A DNA stretch of 56,086 bases, taken from contig NZ_JTHL01000001.1 of assembly GCF_000818195.1 (NCBI RefSeq), positions 8,257,077 to 8,313,162 on the forward strand, read 5' to 3'. Below are positions 1 to 7,776 of the stretch, in pieces. The notes beneath the pieces were generated by a model. That model saw only the letters and a program-made list of their open reading frames with translations, was not told the origin of the DNA and ran no database searches. The position numbers and the translations under genes were made by a program. The DNA comes from Streptomyces sp. 150FB (GTDB lineage Bacteria > Actinomycetota > Actinomycetes > Streptomycetales > Streptomycetaceae). Positions within the stretch are counted from its first letter, which is position 1. Every line of letters begins with the position of its first letter.

Positions 1-239
1 AGGCGGCGGGCCCCGCGCTCGCCGCCGTCTATGTCGGCACCGCCGCCCGGCCACTGCTGCACGCCGCGCTCAACCCGTCCCCGGCGCTCACCCAGCGCGC
101 CGTCGGCGGCGGAATCCGCGCCATGATCCCGCTTCAGGCCGCCCTCGCAGCGCGCGGCGGCGCCCTCGGGACCGCCCTCGCCGTCATGGGGCTCGTCCCC
201 GCCGCCCGCGCCCTCGCACGGAAAGTGAGCGTCACATGA
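1..239 (+). CDS. UbiA-like prenyltransferase (EboC type), 3' end only
   Basis: The open frame runs in from the left edge (codons from base 3) and ends at a TGA at 237-239, which overlaps the next ATG (ATGA). The visible 78 residues are Ala/Leu/Gly-rich and hydrophobic, with a short basic end (ARALARKVSVT), as in the C-terminal helices of a polytopic UbiA prenyltransferase. The family call rests mainly on context, because EboC in ebo clusters is a UbiA-like membrane protein and the following genes are ebo genes. The catalytic Asp-rich motifs would lie upstream of the window, so activity cannot be judged here. Confidence 0.6.
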   Translation, partial: AAGPALAAVYVGTAARPLLHAALNPSPALTQRAVGGGIRAMIPLQAALAARGGALGTALAVMGLVPAARALARKVSVT

Positions 240-1081
240 GCCTGCGCCTCGGGTACGGCACCAACGGGCTCACCGACCTCAGACTCGACGACGCCCTCCG
301 GCTCCTCGCCGACCTCGGCTACGACGGGGTCGGACTGACCCTCGACCACATGCATCTCGACCCCATGGCCCCCGACCTGACGGCCCGTACCCGGCACGTC
401 CGCCGGCTCCTCACCGAGCTGGGGCTCGGGGTCACCGTCGAGACCGGCGCACGGTACGTCCTCGACCCGCGCCGCAAACACGGCCCCACCCTCCTCGACC
501 CGGACCCCGACGACCGCGCCGCCCGGGTGCGGCTGCTGGTCACCGCCGTACGGGTCGCCGCCGAACTGGGCGCGCACGCCGTCCACTGCTTCAGCGGCGT
601 CACACCGGAGGGGACGGACCCGGACACCGCGTGGAAACGCCTCGAAGAGGCGATGACCCCGGTCCTCGCCGCCGCCCAGGCAGCCGGCATGCCGCTCGCC
701 GTGGAACCGGAACCGGGCCACCTGGTCTCCGACCTCGCCGGCTTCCACCAGCTCAGAGAGCGCCTCGGCGACCCCGCCCTGCTCGGGCTCACCCTCGACA
801 TCGGCCACTGTCAGTGCCTGGAACCCGCACCGCCGGCCGACTGCGTCCGGGACGCCGGGCCCTGGCTCAGGCACGTCCAGATCGAGGACATGCGGCGCGG
901 TGTCCACGAGCATCTCCCCTTCGGGGACGGCGAGATCGACTTCCCGCCGGTGCTCAGGGCGCTGGAGGAGACCGGCTACCAGGGCCTGACCGTGGTCGAA
1001 CTGCCCAGGCACTCGCATGCCGGACCCGAACTCGCCCGCGCCTCCATGGAGTTCCTCCGGCCGAAGGGAGCATCCGCATGA
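236..1081 (+). CDS. Sugar phosphate isomerase/epimerase-like TIM-barrel protein
   Basis: This 281-residue soluble protein belongs to the xylose-isomerase-like TIM-barrel fold (AP_endonuc_2 type). It begins MSLRLGYGTNG, has a strand-end acidic motif EPEPGH near residue 160, then LTLDIGHCQC, HVQIEDM and FGDGEID, which together form the usual metal-binding carboxylate/His set of this fold. The start overlaps the upstream stop by ATGA and its own stop overlaps eboA in the same way, so translation is coupled. The substrate is unknown; in this operon it probably acts on the same cyclitol or sugar-like metabolite as EboE. Fold confidence is high, function low. Confidence 0.8.
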   Translation: MSLRLGYGTNGLTDLRLDDALRLLADLGYDGVGLTLDHMHLDPMAPDLTARTRHVRRLLTELGLGVTVETGARYVLDPRRKHGPTLLDPDPDDRAARVRLLVTAVRVAAELGAHAVHCFSGVTPEGTDPDTAWKRLEEAMTPVLAAAQAAGMPLAVEPEPGHLVSDLAGFHQLRERLGDPALLGLTLDIGHCQCLEPAPPADCVRDAGPWLRHVQIEDMRRGVHEHLPFGDGEIDFPPVLRALEETGYQGLTVVELPRHSHAGPELARASMEFLRPKGASA

Positions 1082-1674
1082 CCCCGACCAGCGAGGAGAT
1101 CGCCTCCCGGCTCGAACCACCCGCCAGAACCTGGCTGGACAAAGCCCTGGCCGAGGCGGGGTCGGCAGCCGAGGACAACGTTGCCGTCCCGGCCTGGGAG
1201 CTGCGGTTCGCTGCGGCCGGCCGGCAGTGCGGCAGTGAACACGCCGACGCCGTAAGGACCTTGCTGCTGCGGCGGGCCGGTGCGGGTTCCGGCACCCTCA
1301 CCCGGATCTACCAGGGCGGCACCGCGGCCGAGCGCCGCGCCGTACTGCTCGCCCTGCCGGACCTCGTGCCCGGGCCCGAAGCGCTGCCGCTGACCGAGGA
1401 CGCCCTGCGGACCAACGACACCCGGCTCGTCGCCGCGGCCGTCGGCCCCTACGCCGCCGCCCACCTCGACCCCCACGCCTGGCGGCACGCCATCCTCAAA
1501 TGCCTCTTCACCGAAGTGTCGCTCGACGCCGTCGACGGCCTCGCCGCACGCGCCGCCGGTGACGGTGAACTGGCCAGGATGCTGGGCGACTTCGCCGCCG
1601 AGCGGACCGCCGCCGGCCGTCCCGTGCCCGCCGACCTGTACCGCGCGCTGAATCTGACCGGCGAGGAGTCCTGA
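1078..1674 (+). CDS. eboA: EboA domain-containing protein
   Basis: A 198-residue protein starting MTPTSEEIASRL, with no signal peptide or membrane segment. It is predicted all-helical, with a central HEAT-like stretch (AERRAVLLALPDLVPG, then NDTRLVAAAVGPYAAA) and the motif HAILKCLF-TEVSLDAVDGL that is typical of EboA proteins. It lies between an isomerase-like gene and a TatD-like gene, with an ATGA overlap before it and no gap after it. EboA is a conserved but biochemically undefined component of ebo operons, which in cyanobacteria are implicated in moving a metabolite (scytonemin monomer) to the periplasm. Assignment rests on recognisable motifs plus context. Confidence 0.75.
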   Translation: MTPTSEEIASRLEPPARTWLDKALAEAGSAAEDNVAVPAWELRFAAAGRQCGSEHADAVRTLLLRRAGAGSGTLTRIYQGGTAAERRAVLLALPDLVPGPEALPLTEDALRTNDTRLVAAAVGPYAAAHLDPHAWRHAILKCLFTEVSLDAVDGLAARAAGDGELARMLGDFAAERTAAGRPVPADLYRALNLTGEES

Positions 1675-2523
1675 ATGCGCATCTTCGACCCCCACATCCA
1701 TATGACCTCCCGCACCACGGACGACTACCAGGCGATGTACGCCTCCGGCGTCCGGGCCCTGGTCGAACCGTCCTTCTGGCTCGGCCAGCCGCGCACCTCG
1801 CCGGTGAGCTTCTTCGACTACTTCGACGCGCTCCTCGGCTGGGAGCCCTTCAGGGCCGCGCAGTACGGCATCGCCCACCACTGCACGCTCGCCCTCAATC
1901 CCAAAGAGGCGAACGACCCGCGCTGCGCGCCCGTACTCGACGAACTGCCCCGCTATCTCGTCAAGGACGGTGTGGTCGCCGTCGGTGAGATCGGCTACGA
2001 CTCGATGACACCCGCCGAGGACAAGGCGCTCGCCGCGCAGCTCCAACTCGCCGCCGACCACGGCCTGCCCGCGCTGGTCCACACCCCGCACCGCGACAAG
2101 CTGTCCGGACTGCGCCGCACCATCGACGTCGTACGCGAATCGGCGCTGCCGCCCGAGCACGTCCTGCTCGACCACCTCAACGAGACAACCGTCAAGGACG
2201 CGGCGGAGAGCGGCTGTTGGCTCGGCTTCTCCATCTACCCCGACACCAAGATGGACGAGGACCGCATGATCGCCGTCCTCAACGCGCACGGCACGGACAA
2301 GGTGCTGGTCAACTCGGCGGCCGACTGGGGCAGGAGCGACCCGCTGAAGACCCGCAAGGTCGCCGACGCGATGCTCGCCGGCGGCTTCACCGAGGACGAC
2401 GTCGACAAGGTCCTCTGGCGCAACCCCGTGGCGTTCTACGGGATCAGTGGCAGACTCCAGCTCGACGTACCCGCGCCCGGGGCCCTCCACGAGGGCAACT
2501 CCATTCTCCGCGGCGGGGAGTGA
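1675..2523 (+). CDS. TatD family metal-dependent hydrolase (EboB type)
   Basis: This 282-residue amidohydrolase-fold protein has the TatD metal ligands in order: DPHIHM near residue 5, GEIGYD near 105, LVHTPH near 140, DHLNE near 165 and a late Asp (NSAADWGRSD). TatD proteins are Mg-dependent nucleases or hydrolases; in ebo operons the role is unknown and nuclease activity is not implied. The ATG immediately follows the eboA stop, so the two genes are translationally coupled. No secretion signal is visible, so the protein should be cytoplasmic. Confidence 0.82.
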   Translation: MRIFDPHIHMTSRTTDDYQAMYASGVRALVEPSFWLGQPRTSPVSFFDYFDALLGWEPFRAAQYGIAHHCTLALNPKEANDPRCAPVLDELPRYLVKDGVVAVGEIGYDSMTPAEDKALAAQLQLAADHGLPALVHTPHRDKLSGLRRTIDVVRESALPPEHVLLDHLNETTVKDAAESGCWLGFSIYPDTKMDEDRMIAVLNAHGTDKVLVNSAADWGRSDPLKTRKVADAMLAGGFTEDDVDKVLWRNPVAFYGISGRLQLDVPAPGALHEGNSILRGGE

Positions 2524-2526
2524 GCG

Positions 2527-3705
2527 ATGCGCTTCCGCCATCTCGACGGCTCCACCGTCCACCTCTCGTACTGCACCAATGTGCACCCGGCCGAGACCCT
2601 CGACGGCGTGCTCGCGCAACTCCGCGACCACTGCGAGCCGGTCCGCCGCAGGCTCGGCCGCGACCGGCTCGGCATCGGACTCTGGCTCGCCAAGGGCGCC
2701 GCCGGAGCTCTGATCAACGACCCGGCCCAACTGCGCGGCCTGCGCGCCGAACTGGACCGGCGCGGCCTCGAGGTCGTCACACTCAACGGCTTCCCGTACG
2801 ACGGATTCGGCGCCGAAGAGGTCAAGTACCGCGTGTACAAGCCGGACTGGGCCGACCCCGAGCGCCTCACCCACACCACCGACCTCGCCAGGCTGCTCGC
2901 CGCGCTGCTGCCCGACGATGTCATCGAGGGCTCCGTCTCCACCCTGCCGCTCGCCTGGCGCACCGCCTTCGACGCGGAAGCGGCCCGTACGGCCAGGGAA
3001 GCACTGATCACCCTCGCCGGACGGCTCGACGCCCTGGAGGAGCTGACCGGCAAATCCATCAGGATCGCGCTGGAACCGGAACCCGGCTGCACCGTCGAGA
3101 CCACGGCCGACGCGATCGGCCCGCTCACCGACATCGCCGCCGAAGCCGGCGGCCGGATCGGCATCTGCGTCGACACCTGCCACCTCGCCACCTCCTTCGA
3201 GGACCCGGCCACCGCCCTGGACGCGCTGGAAGCGGCCCGTATCCCCATCCCGAAGGCCCAGCTCTCCGCGGCGCTGCACGCCGAGGAGCCCCATCTGCCC
3301 GAGGTACGCGAAGCACTCGGCGCCTTCGCCGAGCCCCGCTTCCTGCACCAGACCCGCACCCGCACCGCCGCCGGACTCATCGGCACCGACGACCTGGACG
3401 AAGCGCTCACGGGAGGGGCACTGCCGTACGGCGCCCCGTGGCGCTCCCACTTCCACGTACCGCTGCACGCGCCGCCCGCGCCGCCGCTGACCTCCACGCT
3501 GCCCGTCCTGCGTGACGCCCTCACCCGGCTGGTGGGCCGCGCCGAGCCGCGCACCCGCCACCTGGAGGTCGAGACCTACACCTGGCAGGCGCTGCCGGCC
3601 CAGTTGCGGCCGCGCTCGCGCGGACAGCTCGCCGAGGGGATCGCCGCCGAACTCACCCTGGCCCGCGACCTCCTCGTCGACCTCGGATTGAAGGAGCTGC
3701 CATGA
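2527..3705 (+). CDS. eboE: Metabolite traffic protein EboE (xylose-isomerase-like TIM barrel)
   Basis: A 392-residue protein starting MRFRHLDGSTVHLSYCTNVHPAET; the early YCTNVHP motif is characteristic of EboE. It also has TIM-barrel acidic motifs (ALEPEPGC near 180, GICVDTCHLA near 215) and HFHVPLH near 313. EboE belongs to the xylose isomerase-like superfamily and is a signature of ebo operons. It follows the TatD gene by 3 nt and overlaps the next gene by ATGA. The reaction is not known; candidates are isomerisation or epimerisation of the metabolite handled by the prenyltransferase and phosphodiesterase of the same operon. Confidence 0.85.
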   Translation: MRFRHLDGSTVHLSYCTNVHPAETLDGVLAQLRDHCEPVRRRLGRDRLGIGLWLAKGAAGALINDPAQLRGLRAELDRRGLEVVTLNGFPYDGFGAEEVKYRVYKPDWADPERLTHTTDLARLLAALLPDDVIEGSVSTLPLAWRTAFDAEAARTAREALITLAGRLDALEELTGKSIRIALEPEPGCTVETTADAIGPLTDIAAEAGGRIGICVDTCHLATSFEDPATALDALEAARIPIPKAQLSAALHAEEPHLPEVREALGAFAEPRFLHQTRTRTAAGLIGTDDLDEALTGGALPYGAPWRSHFHVPLHAPPAPPLTSTLPVLRDALTRLVGRAEPRTRHLEVETYTWQALPAQLRPRSRGQLAEGIAAELTLARDLLVDLGLKELP

Positions 3706-5135
3706 CCGGAAGCACGACACGTACGGAGAACGCCGGAAGCGCGGGGGTCAGCGGGAGCACGGACCCCACACCGCTCCTGGTGATCGACGTCGTCGGTCTC
3801 ACCCCCCAGCTCCTCCACCACATGCCGCGCCTCAAACGCCTCGCCACCGCAGGCTCCCAGGCCCCGCTGACCACCGTGCTGCCCGCCGTCACGTGCAGCG
3901 CCCAGTCCACCTTCCTCACCGGCACACTCCCCGCCGAACACGGCATCGTCGGCAACGGCTGGTACTTCCGCGAACTGGGCGACGTCCTGCTCTGGCGGCA
4001 GAACAACGGCCTGGTCGCCGGCGACAAACTGTGGGACGCGGCCCGCCGCTCGCACCCCGGCTACACCGTCGCCAACATCTGCTGGTGGTACGCGATGGGC
4101 GCCGACACCGACTACACCGTCACCCCGCGCCCCGTCTACTACGCCGACGGCCGCAAGGAACCCGACTGCTACACCAGGCCGCCCGCGCTGCACGACGAAC
4201 TCCACGAAAAGTTCGGCACGTTCCCGCTCTTCCACTTCTGGGGACCCGGCGCCGACCTCGTCTCCTCGCAGTGGATCATCGACGCCACCCGGCACATCAT
4301 CCGCACCCGTACGCCCGACCTCGCGCTGTGCTACCTCCCGCACCTCGACTACGACCTCCAGCGCTACGGACCCGACGACCCGCGCTCCCACCAGGCGGCC
4401 GCCGACCTCGACGCGGCCATGGAGCCGCTGCTCGACGACGCGCGGGCCGAGGGCCGTACGGTCGTCGCGCTGTCCGAGTACGGCATCACCCCCGTCTCAC
4501 GGCCCGTCGACATCAACCGCGCGCTGCGCAGGGCCGGGCTGCTGGAGGTCCACACCCAGGACGGCATGGAGTACCTCGACCCGATGGCCTCCCGCGCCTT
4601 CGCCGTCTCCGACCACCAGATCGCACACATCTACGTGCGGCGCCCCGAGGACCTCGACGCCACCCGCGCCGCCCTGGCGGACCTGGCAGGCATCGACGTG
4701 ATCCTCGACGACGAGGGAAAGAAGAGCCAGGGCATCGACCACCCGCGCGCGGGCGAGCTGGTGGCCGTCGCCGAACCCGACGCCTGGTTCACGTACTACT
4801 ACTGGCTCGACGACGCCCGCGCCCCCGACTTCGCGCAGCTCGTCGAGATCCACCGCAAGCCCGGCTACGACCCCGTCGAGCTGTTCATGGACCCCCTGGA
4901 TCCGTACGTACGGCTCAAGGCGGCCAAGGCCATCGCCCGCAAGAAGATCGGGATGCGCTACCGGCTCGCAGTCGTCCCCCTCGACCCCTCGCCCATCCGG
5001 GGCAGCCACGGCCGCCTCCCGGCGAGCGACGAGGAGGGCCCGCTCATCCTGTGCTCCACCCCCCGTGCTGTCGGGGGCCGCGTCGCGGCCACCGATGTGA
5101 AATCCCTGCTGCTCCAGCTCGCAGGCCTGCACTGA
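3702..5135 (+). CDS. Alkaline phosphatase superfamily / nucleotide pyrophosphatase-phosphodiesterase (EboF type)
   Basis: This 477-residue protein matches the NPP/phosphodiesterase branch of the alkaline phosphatase superfamily. It has a first metal Asp in LLVIDVVGL (about residue 28), the nucleophile-region Thr in AVTCSAQSTFLTG (about 65), then LPHLDYDLQRYG (about 215) and SDHQIAH (about 305). The usual second SDHG-type motif reads SEYGIT here, a notable substitution at a metal-site loop. There is no clear signal peptide; the N-terminus is hydrophilic Ser/Thr-rich. It is coupled to eboE (ATGA) and followed after 32 nt by a Tat-exported TIM-barrel gene. It probably hydrolyses a phosphodiester or nucleotide-linked intermediate. 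Confidence 0.83.
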   Translation: MTGSTTRTENAGSAGVSGSTDPTPLLVIDVVGLTPQLLHHMPRLKRLATAGSQAPLTTVLPAVTCSAQSTFLTGTLPAEHGIVGNGWYFRELGDVLLWRQNNGLVAGDKLWDAARRSHPGYTVANICWWYAMGADTDYTVTPRPVYYADGRKEPDCYTRPPALHDELHEKFGTFPLFHFWGPGADLVSSQWIIDATRHIIRTRTPDLALCYLPHLDYDLQRYGPDDPRSHQAAADLDAAMEPLLDDARAEGRTVVALSEYGITPVSRPVDINRALRRAGLLEVHTQDGMEYLDPMASRAFAVSDHQIAHIYVRRPEDLDATRAALADLAGIDVILDDEGKKSQGIDHPRAGELVAVAEPDAWFTYYYWLDDARAPDFAQLVEIHRKPGYDPVELFMDPLDPYVRLKAAKAIARKKIGMRYRLAVVPLDPSPIRGSHGRLPASDEEGPLILCSTPRAVGGRVAATDVKSLLLQLAGLH

Positions 5136-5167
5136 ACCGCCTTCACACAGGATTAGGAGTTCCGTAC

Positions 5168-6199
5168 ATGAGCCGCAAGAAGTCCACCGACCCCGAACTC
5201 TCCGCCAAGCTCAGCAGACGCAACATGCTCGGTGTCACAGCCGGAGCGGGCGCCGCCGCCCTGCTGGGCCTGGGCGCCGTACCGGCCGCCGCGCAGGACC
5301 TGGCAGCCGGCAAGGGCGGGGCGAACCAGCCGGTGCTCCCGCCGGGCCGCCTCGGCATCCAGCTCTACTCCCTGCGGGACAAGGTCGCCGAGATCGGCTT
5401 CGCCGCTGTCTTCGCCGAGCTGGAGAGGTTCGGGTACGACGAGGTCGAGTACGCCGGCTACACCCAGGGCATCGGGCAGATAACGGTGCGCCAACTCGCC
5501 AACCTGGCCAAGGGACACGGCCTCAACGGCATCGGCACCCACGTCAACTACTTCGACAACAACCCGGACGGCTACAGCTTCGCGACGAAGCTCGAAGCGG
5601 TGCTCGACGACGCCCAGGTGCTGGGCCTCGAACACGTCGGGACCGCCTCCAGCCCCAACCGCTACGGGAACACCGTCGACGCCTGGAAGCGGGCCGCCGC
5701 GGAGTTCAACACGTACGGTGCGGCGGCGAAGGCGCGCGGCATGAAGTTCTACCAGCACAACCACGGCGACGAGTTCGGCTTCGCCACCGACCAGCCCAAC
5801 GTGCGCCTCTACGACGTGCTGCTGAACGAGACCGACCCGGCGCTGGTCTTCCTGGAGATGGACATCTACTGGGCGTACACCGGCCAGTTCCGCTTCAGCA
5901 AGACCGCGGAGGGCAAGCCCCGCCCCTTCGACCCGCTGGACTACGTCATACAGAACCCGCACCGCTACCCGCTCTTCCACGTCAAGGACGGCGTGCACGA
6001 CCCGGCGGCGCGTGACGGCTACGACATGGTGGACGTCGGCGACGGGGAGATCGACTACAAGACCTTCATCCAGAAGGTGAACAAGACCAACAAGGGCCGC
6101 ACCACCCACCACTGGCAGGTGGAGCACGACCAGCCGGTGGACTCCATCGAGTTCGCCCACAAGTCGGCGGACCACCTGCACGCACTGCGCGGCAAGTAA
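5168..6199 (+). CDS. Tat-exported sugar phosphate isomerase/epimerase-like protein
   Basis: A 343-residue protein whose N-terminus has a Tat motif (SRRNMLG at residues 17-23) followed by an Ala/Gly-rich hydrophobic stretch and a VPAAAQD cleavage region. The mature part starts RLGIQLYSLRDKV and has the xylose-isomerase TIM-barrel signatures YDEVEYAGYT, YQHNHGDEF, LEMDIYWAY, LFHVKDG and VGDGEIDY. Export through Tat implies a folded, probably metal-loaded enzyme acting outside the membrane. An AGGAG lies about 11 nt before the ATG. It is the last gene of the ebo operon, with a strong hairpin just downstream. Its substrate is unknown, though many such exported proteins occur with sugar catabolic genes. 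Confidence 0.85.
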   Translation: MSRKKSTDPELSAKLSRRNMLGVTAGAGAAALLGLGAVPAAAQDLAAGKGGANQPVLPPGRLGIQLYSLRDKVAEIGFAAVFAELERFGYDEVEYAGYTQGIGQITVRQLANLAKGHGLNGIGTHVNYFDNNPDGYSFATKLEAVLDDAQVLGLEHVGTASSPNRYGNTVDAWKRAAAEFNTYGAAAKARGMKFYQHNHGDEFGFATDQPNVRLYDVLLNETDPALVFLEMDIYWAYTGQFRFSKTAEGKPRPFDPLDYVIQNPHRYPLFHVKDGVHDPAARDGYDMVDVGDGEIDYKTFIQKVNKTNKGRTTHHWQVEHDQPVDSIEFAHKSADHLHALRGK

Positions 6200-6221
6200 G
6201 CGCGAAGCAGGAACATGAAGC

Positions 6222-6267
6222 GGCGGCCCTCCGCCCGGTTCCCCAGGGAACCGTGCGGAGGGCCGCC
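6222..6267 (+). terminator. Hairpin terminator of the ebo operon
   Basis: Perfect 13-bp arms (6222-6234 with 6255-6267) enclose a second 7-bp inverted repeat (6236-6242 with 6247-6253). There is no U tract, as is common in Streptomyces. It sits between the convergent ebo operon and the MFS gene and may serve both. Confidence 0.75.
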
Positions 6268-6309
6268 TTGTCGCGCGTGGTGCGTGTGCGTTATGCGTGT
6301 GCTACCGGA

Positions 6310-7704
6310 TCAGACCGCTTCCCGGCTGACCGGCTGCGGATTGGGTGAGATGCCCTTCTCGCCCCGTGGCCTGCCAGGATGGCGTAGGAACAGCGCCAGC
6401 CCGGCTGCCACCAGTGAGATGACACCGGCAATGACATAGGCACCGTTGTAGCCCCAGGCGTCCACCGCCTCGGCGCCCAGACCGCCACCGAACAACCCGC
6501 TGATGACCTTGCCGCTGTAGGCGATCCCGTAGTTCGTGGCGTTGTAGTTCTCACCGAAGTAGTCCGGTGTGAGAGACGCGAACATGGGATAGAACGCACC
6601 TCCACCGAATCCGGAGAAGAAGGCGAACACCAGGAACAGCCACTCACTGTGGATGTTGCCGGCCCACAGCACACCGAACTGCGAGAGACCCAGCACCAGG
6701 ATCACGAAGATCAGAGCCAGCTTGCGGCCCCAGATGTCCGAGAGCCAGCCGACGACTCCCCGGCCGACGCCGTTGACGATCGACAGGATGCCCGCCGAGT
6801 TGGCGGCGACGAGCGGACCGAAACCGACTTCCTTGGCGAACGGCACCTGGAAGGAGATGCCGAAGATGGAGACACCCGCGGTGAGCACCAGCAGCAGCCA
6901 GATGAGCGGGAGCTGACCGGTCTTGAGGGCCTCCATCGGCCGGTACTGCTTGGTCGCCGGCGGGTTCTTGAGCAGACTCCGTGCCGACTTGCCGACCGCC
7001 TTCAGCGGATCGACGTCGTGCGGCCACCAGTTCTTCGGCGGGTCCTTGAAGAACCACCCGGAGACGGCGACGGCGAGCAGGACCCAGACACCGATCAGGT
7101 CGAGCACTGTCTGGTAGTTACCGGTGTCGAACAGGAAGTTGAAGATGAAGATGAACGGCACGGCGCCGTAGGCGAATCCGCCGTTGACGAATCCGGTCTT
7201 ACCGCCGCGCTTCTCCGGGAACCACTTGCCCACCATGTTGATGCAGGTGGAGTACACGAGACCCGATCCCACACCTCCCAGTACGCCGAACCCCAGAATG
7301 GCGAGGAACACGCTGTGGAAGTGGGATATGGAAAGGAACCCGAGCAGTGCGAGCACGGAGCCGATCATCATGGCGCTGCGCGCCTTCAGAATTCCCTTTT
7401 CCCGCATCCAGCCGGTGGGGAACGAGACCCCCGCCTGGAAGAAGGTCCACACACTGAGAATCCAGAATGTGTTGGTCTGCGACCAGCCGTGGGCGTCGGA
7501 CAGAACGTCCTCGGCCGAGCCGTACGCGTACTCGAACACGCTGATGCCGAACATCGCGAGCCATGGCAGCCACACCATGAGCTTGCGGGAGTGACCGAGA
7601 ATGTCCCGGTCGGTCTCCCCTACGCGATAGAGCCGACCCCTGCTGTCCGTGATCTCGCGGTAAGCGACATCCGTTGGCGCTTCCCGCTCTTCCTCTGAAC
7701 TCAT
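6310..7704 (-). CDS. OFA-type MFS transporter (oxalate/formate antiporter family)
   Basis: A 464-residue major-facilitator protein with about 12 hydrophobic segments, starting MSSEEEREAPTDV after a good AAGGAG. Features of the oxalate:formate antiporter-like group are the PTGWMREKG loop after TM2, GSGLVYSTCINMVGKWFPEKRG between TM4 and TM5 (the signature cytoplasmic motif), and NGVGRGVVGWLSDIWGR after TM8. It is the last gene of the minus-strand operon with frc and the oxc-like gene, which supports uptake of oxalate or another small carboxylate. The substrate is inferred from context and not readable from the sequence. Confidence 0.85.
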   Translation of the reverse strand: MSSEEEREAPTDVAYREITDSRGRLYRVGETDRDILGHSRKLMVWLPWLAMFGISVFEYAYGSAEDVLSDAHGWSQTNTFWILSVWTFFQAGVSFPTGWMREKGILKARSAMMIGSVLALLGFLSISHFHSVFLAILGFGVLGGVGSGLVYSTCINMVGKWFPEKRGGKTGFVNGGFAYGAVPFIFIFNFLFDTGNYQTVLDLIGVWVLLAVAVSGWFFKDPPKNWWPHDVDPLKAVGKSARSLLKNPPATKQYRPMEALKTGQLPLIWLLLVLTAGVSIFGISFQVPFAKEVGFGPLVAANSAGILSIVNGVGRGVVGWLSDIWGRKLALIFVILVLGLSQFGVLWAGNIHSEWLFLVFAFFSGFGGGAFYPMFASLTPDYFGENYNATNYGIAYSGKVISGLFGGGLGAEAVDAWGYNGAYVIAGVISLVAAGLALFLRHPGRPRGEKGISPNPQPVSREAV

Positions 7705-7776
7705 CGAATCTCCTTGGGCTGTGAAAGAACCTGGCCAGCGCCCCCTGTCCGGACTCTTCTCGCTTCAGGAGAGTCC

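Noticed and set aside
976..3720. Very long minus-strand open frame opposite the ebo genes
   Set aside because: Arg/Gly/Val-rich shadow translation caused by high GC; the plus strand has recognised families with coupled starts and stops.
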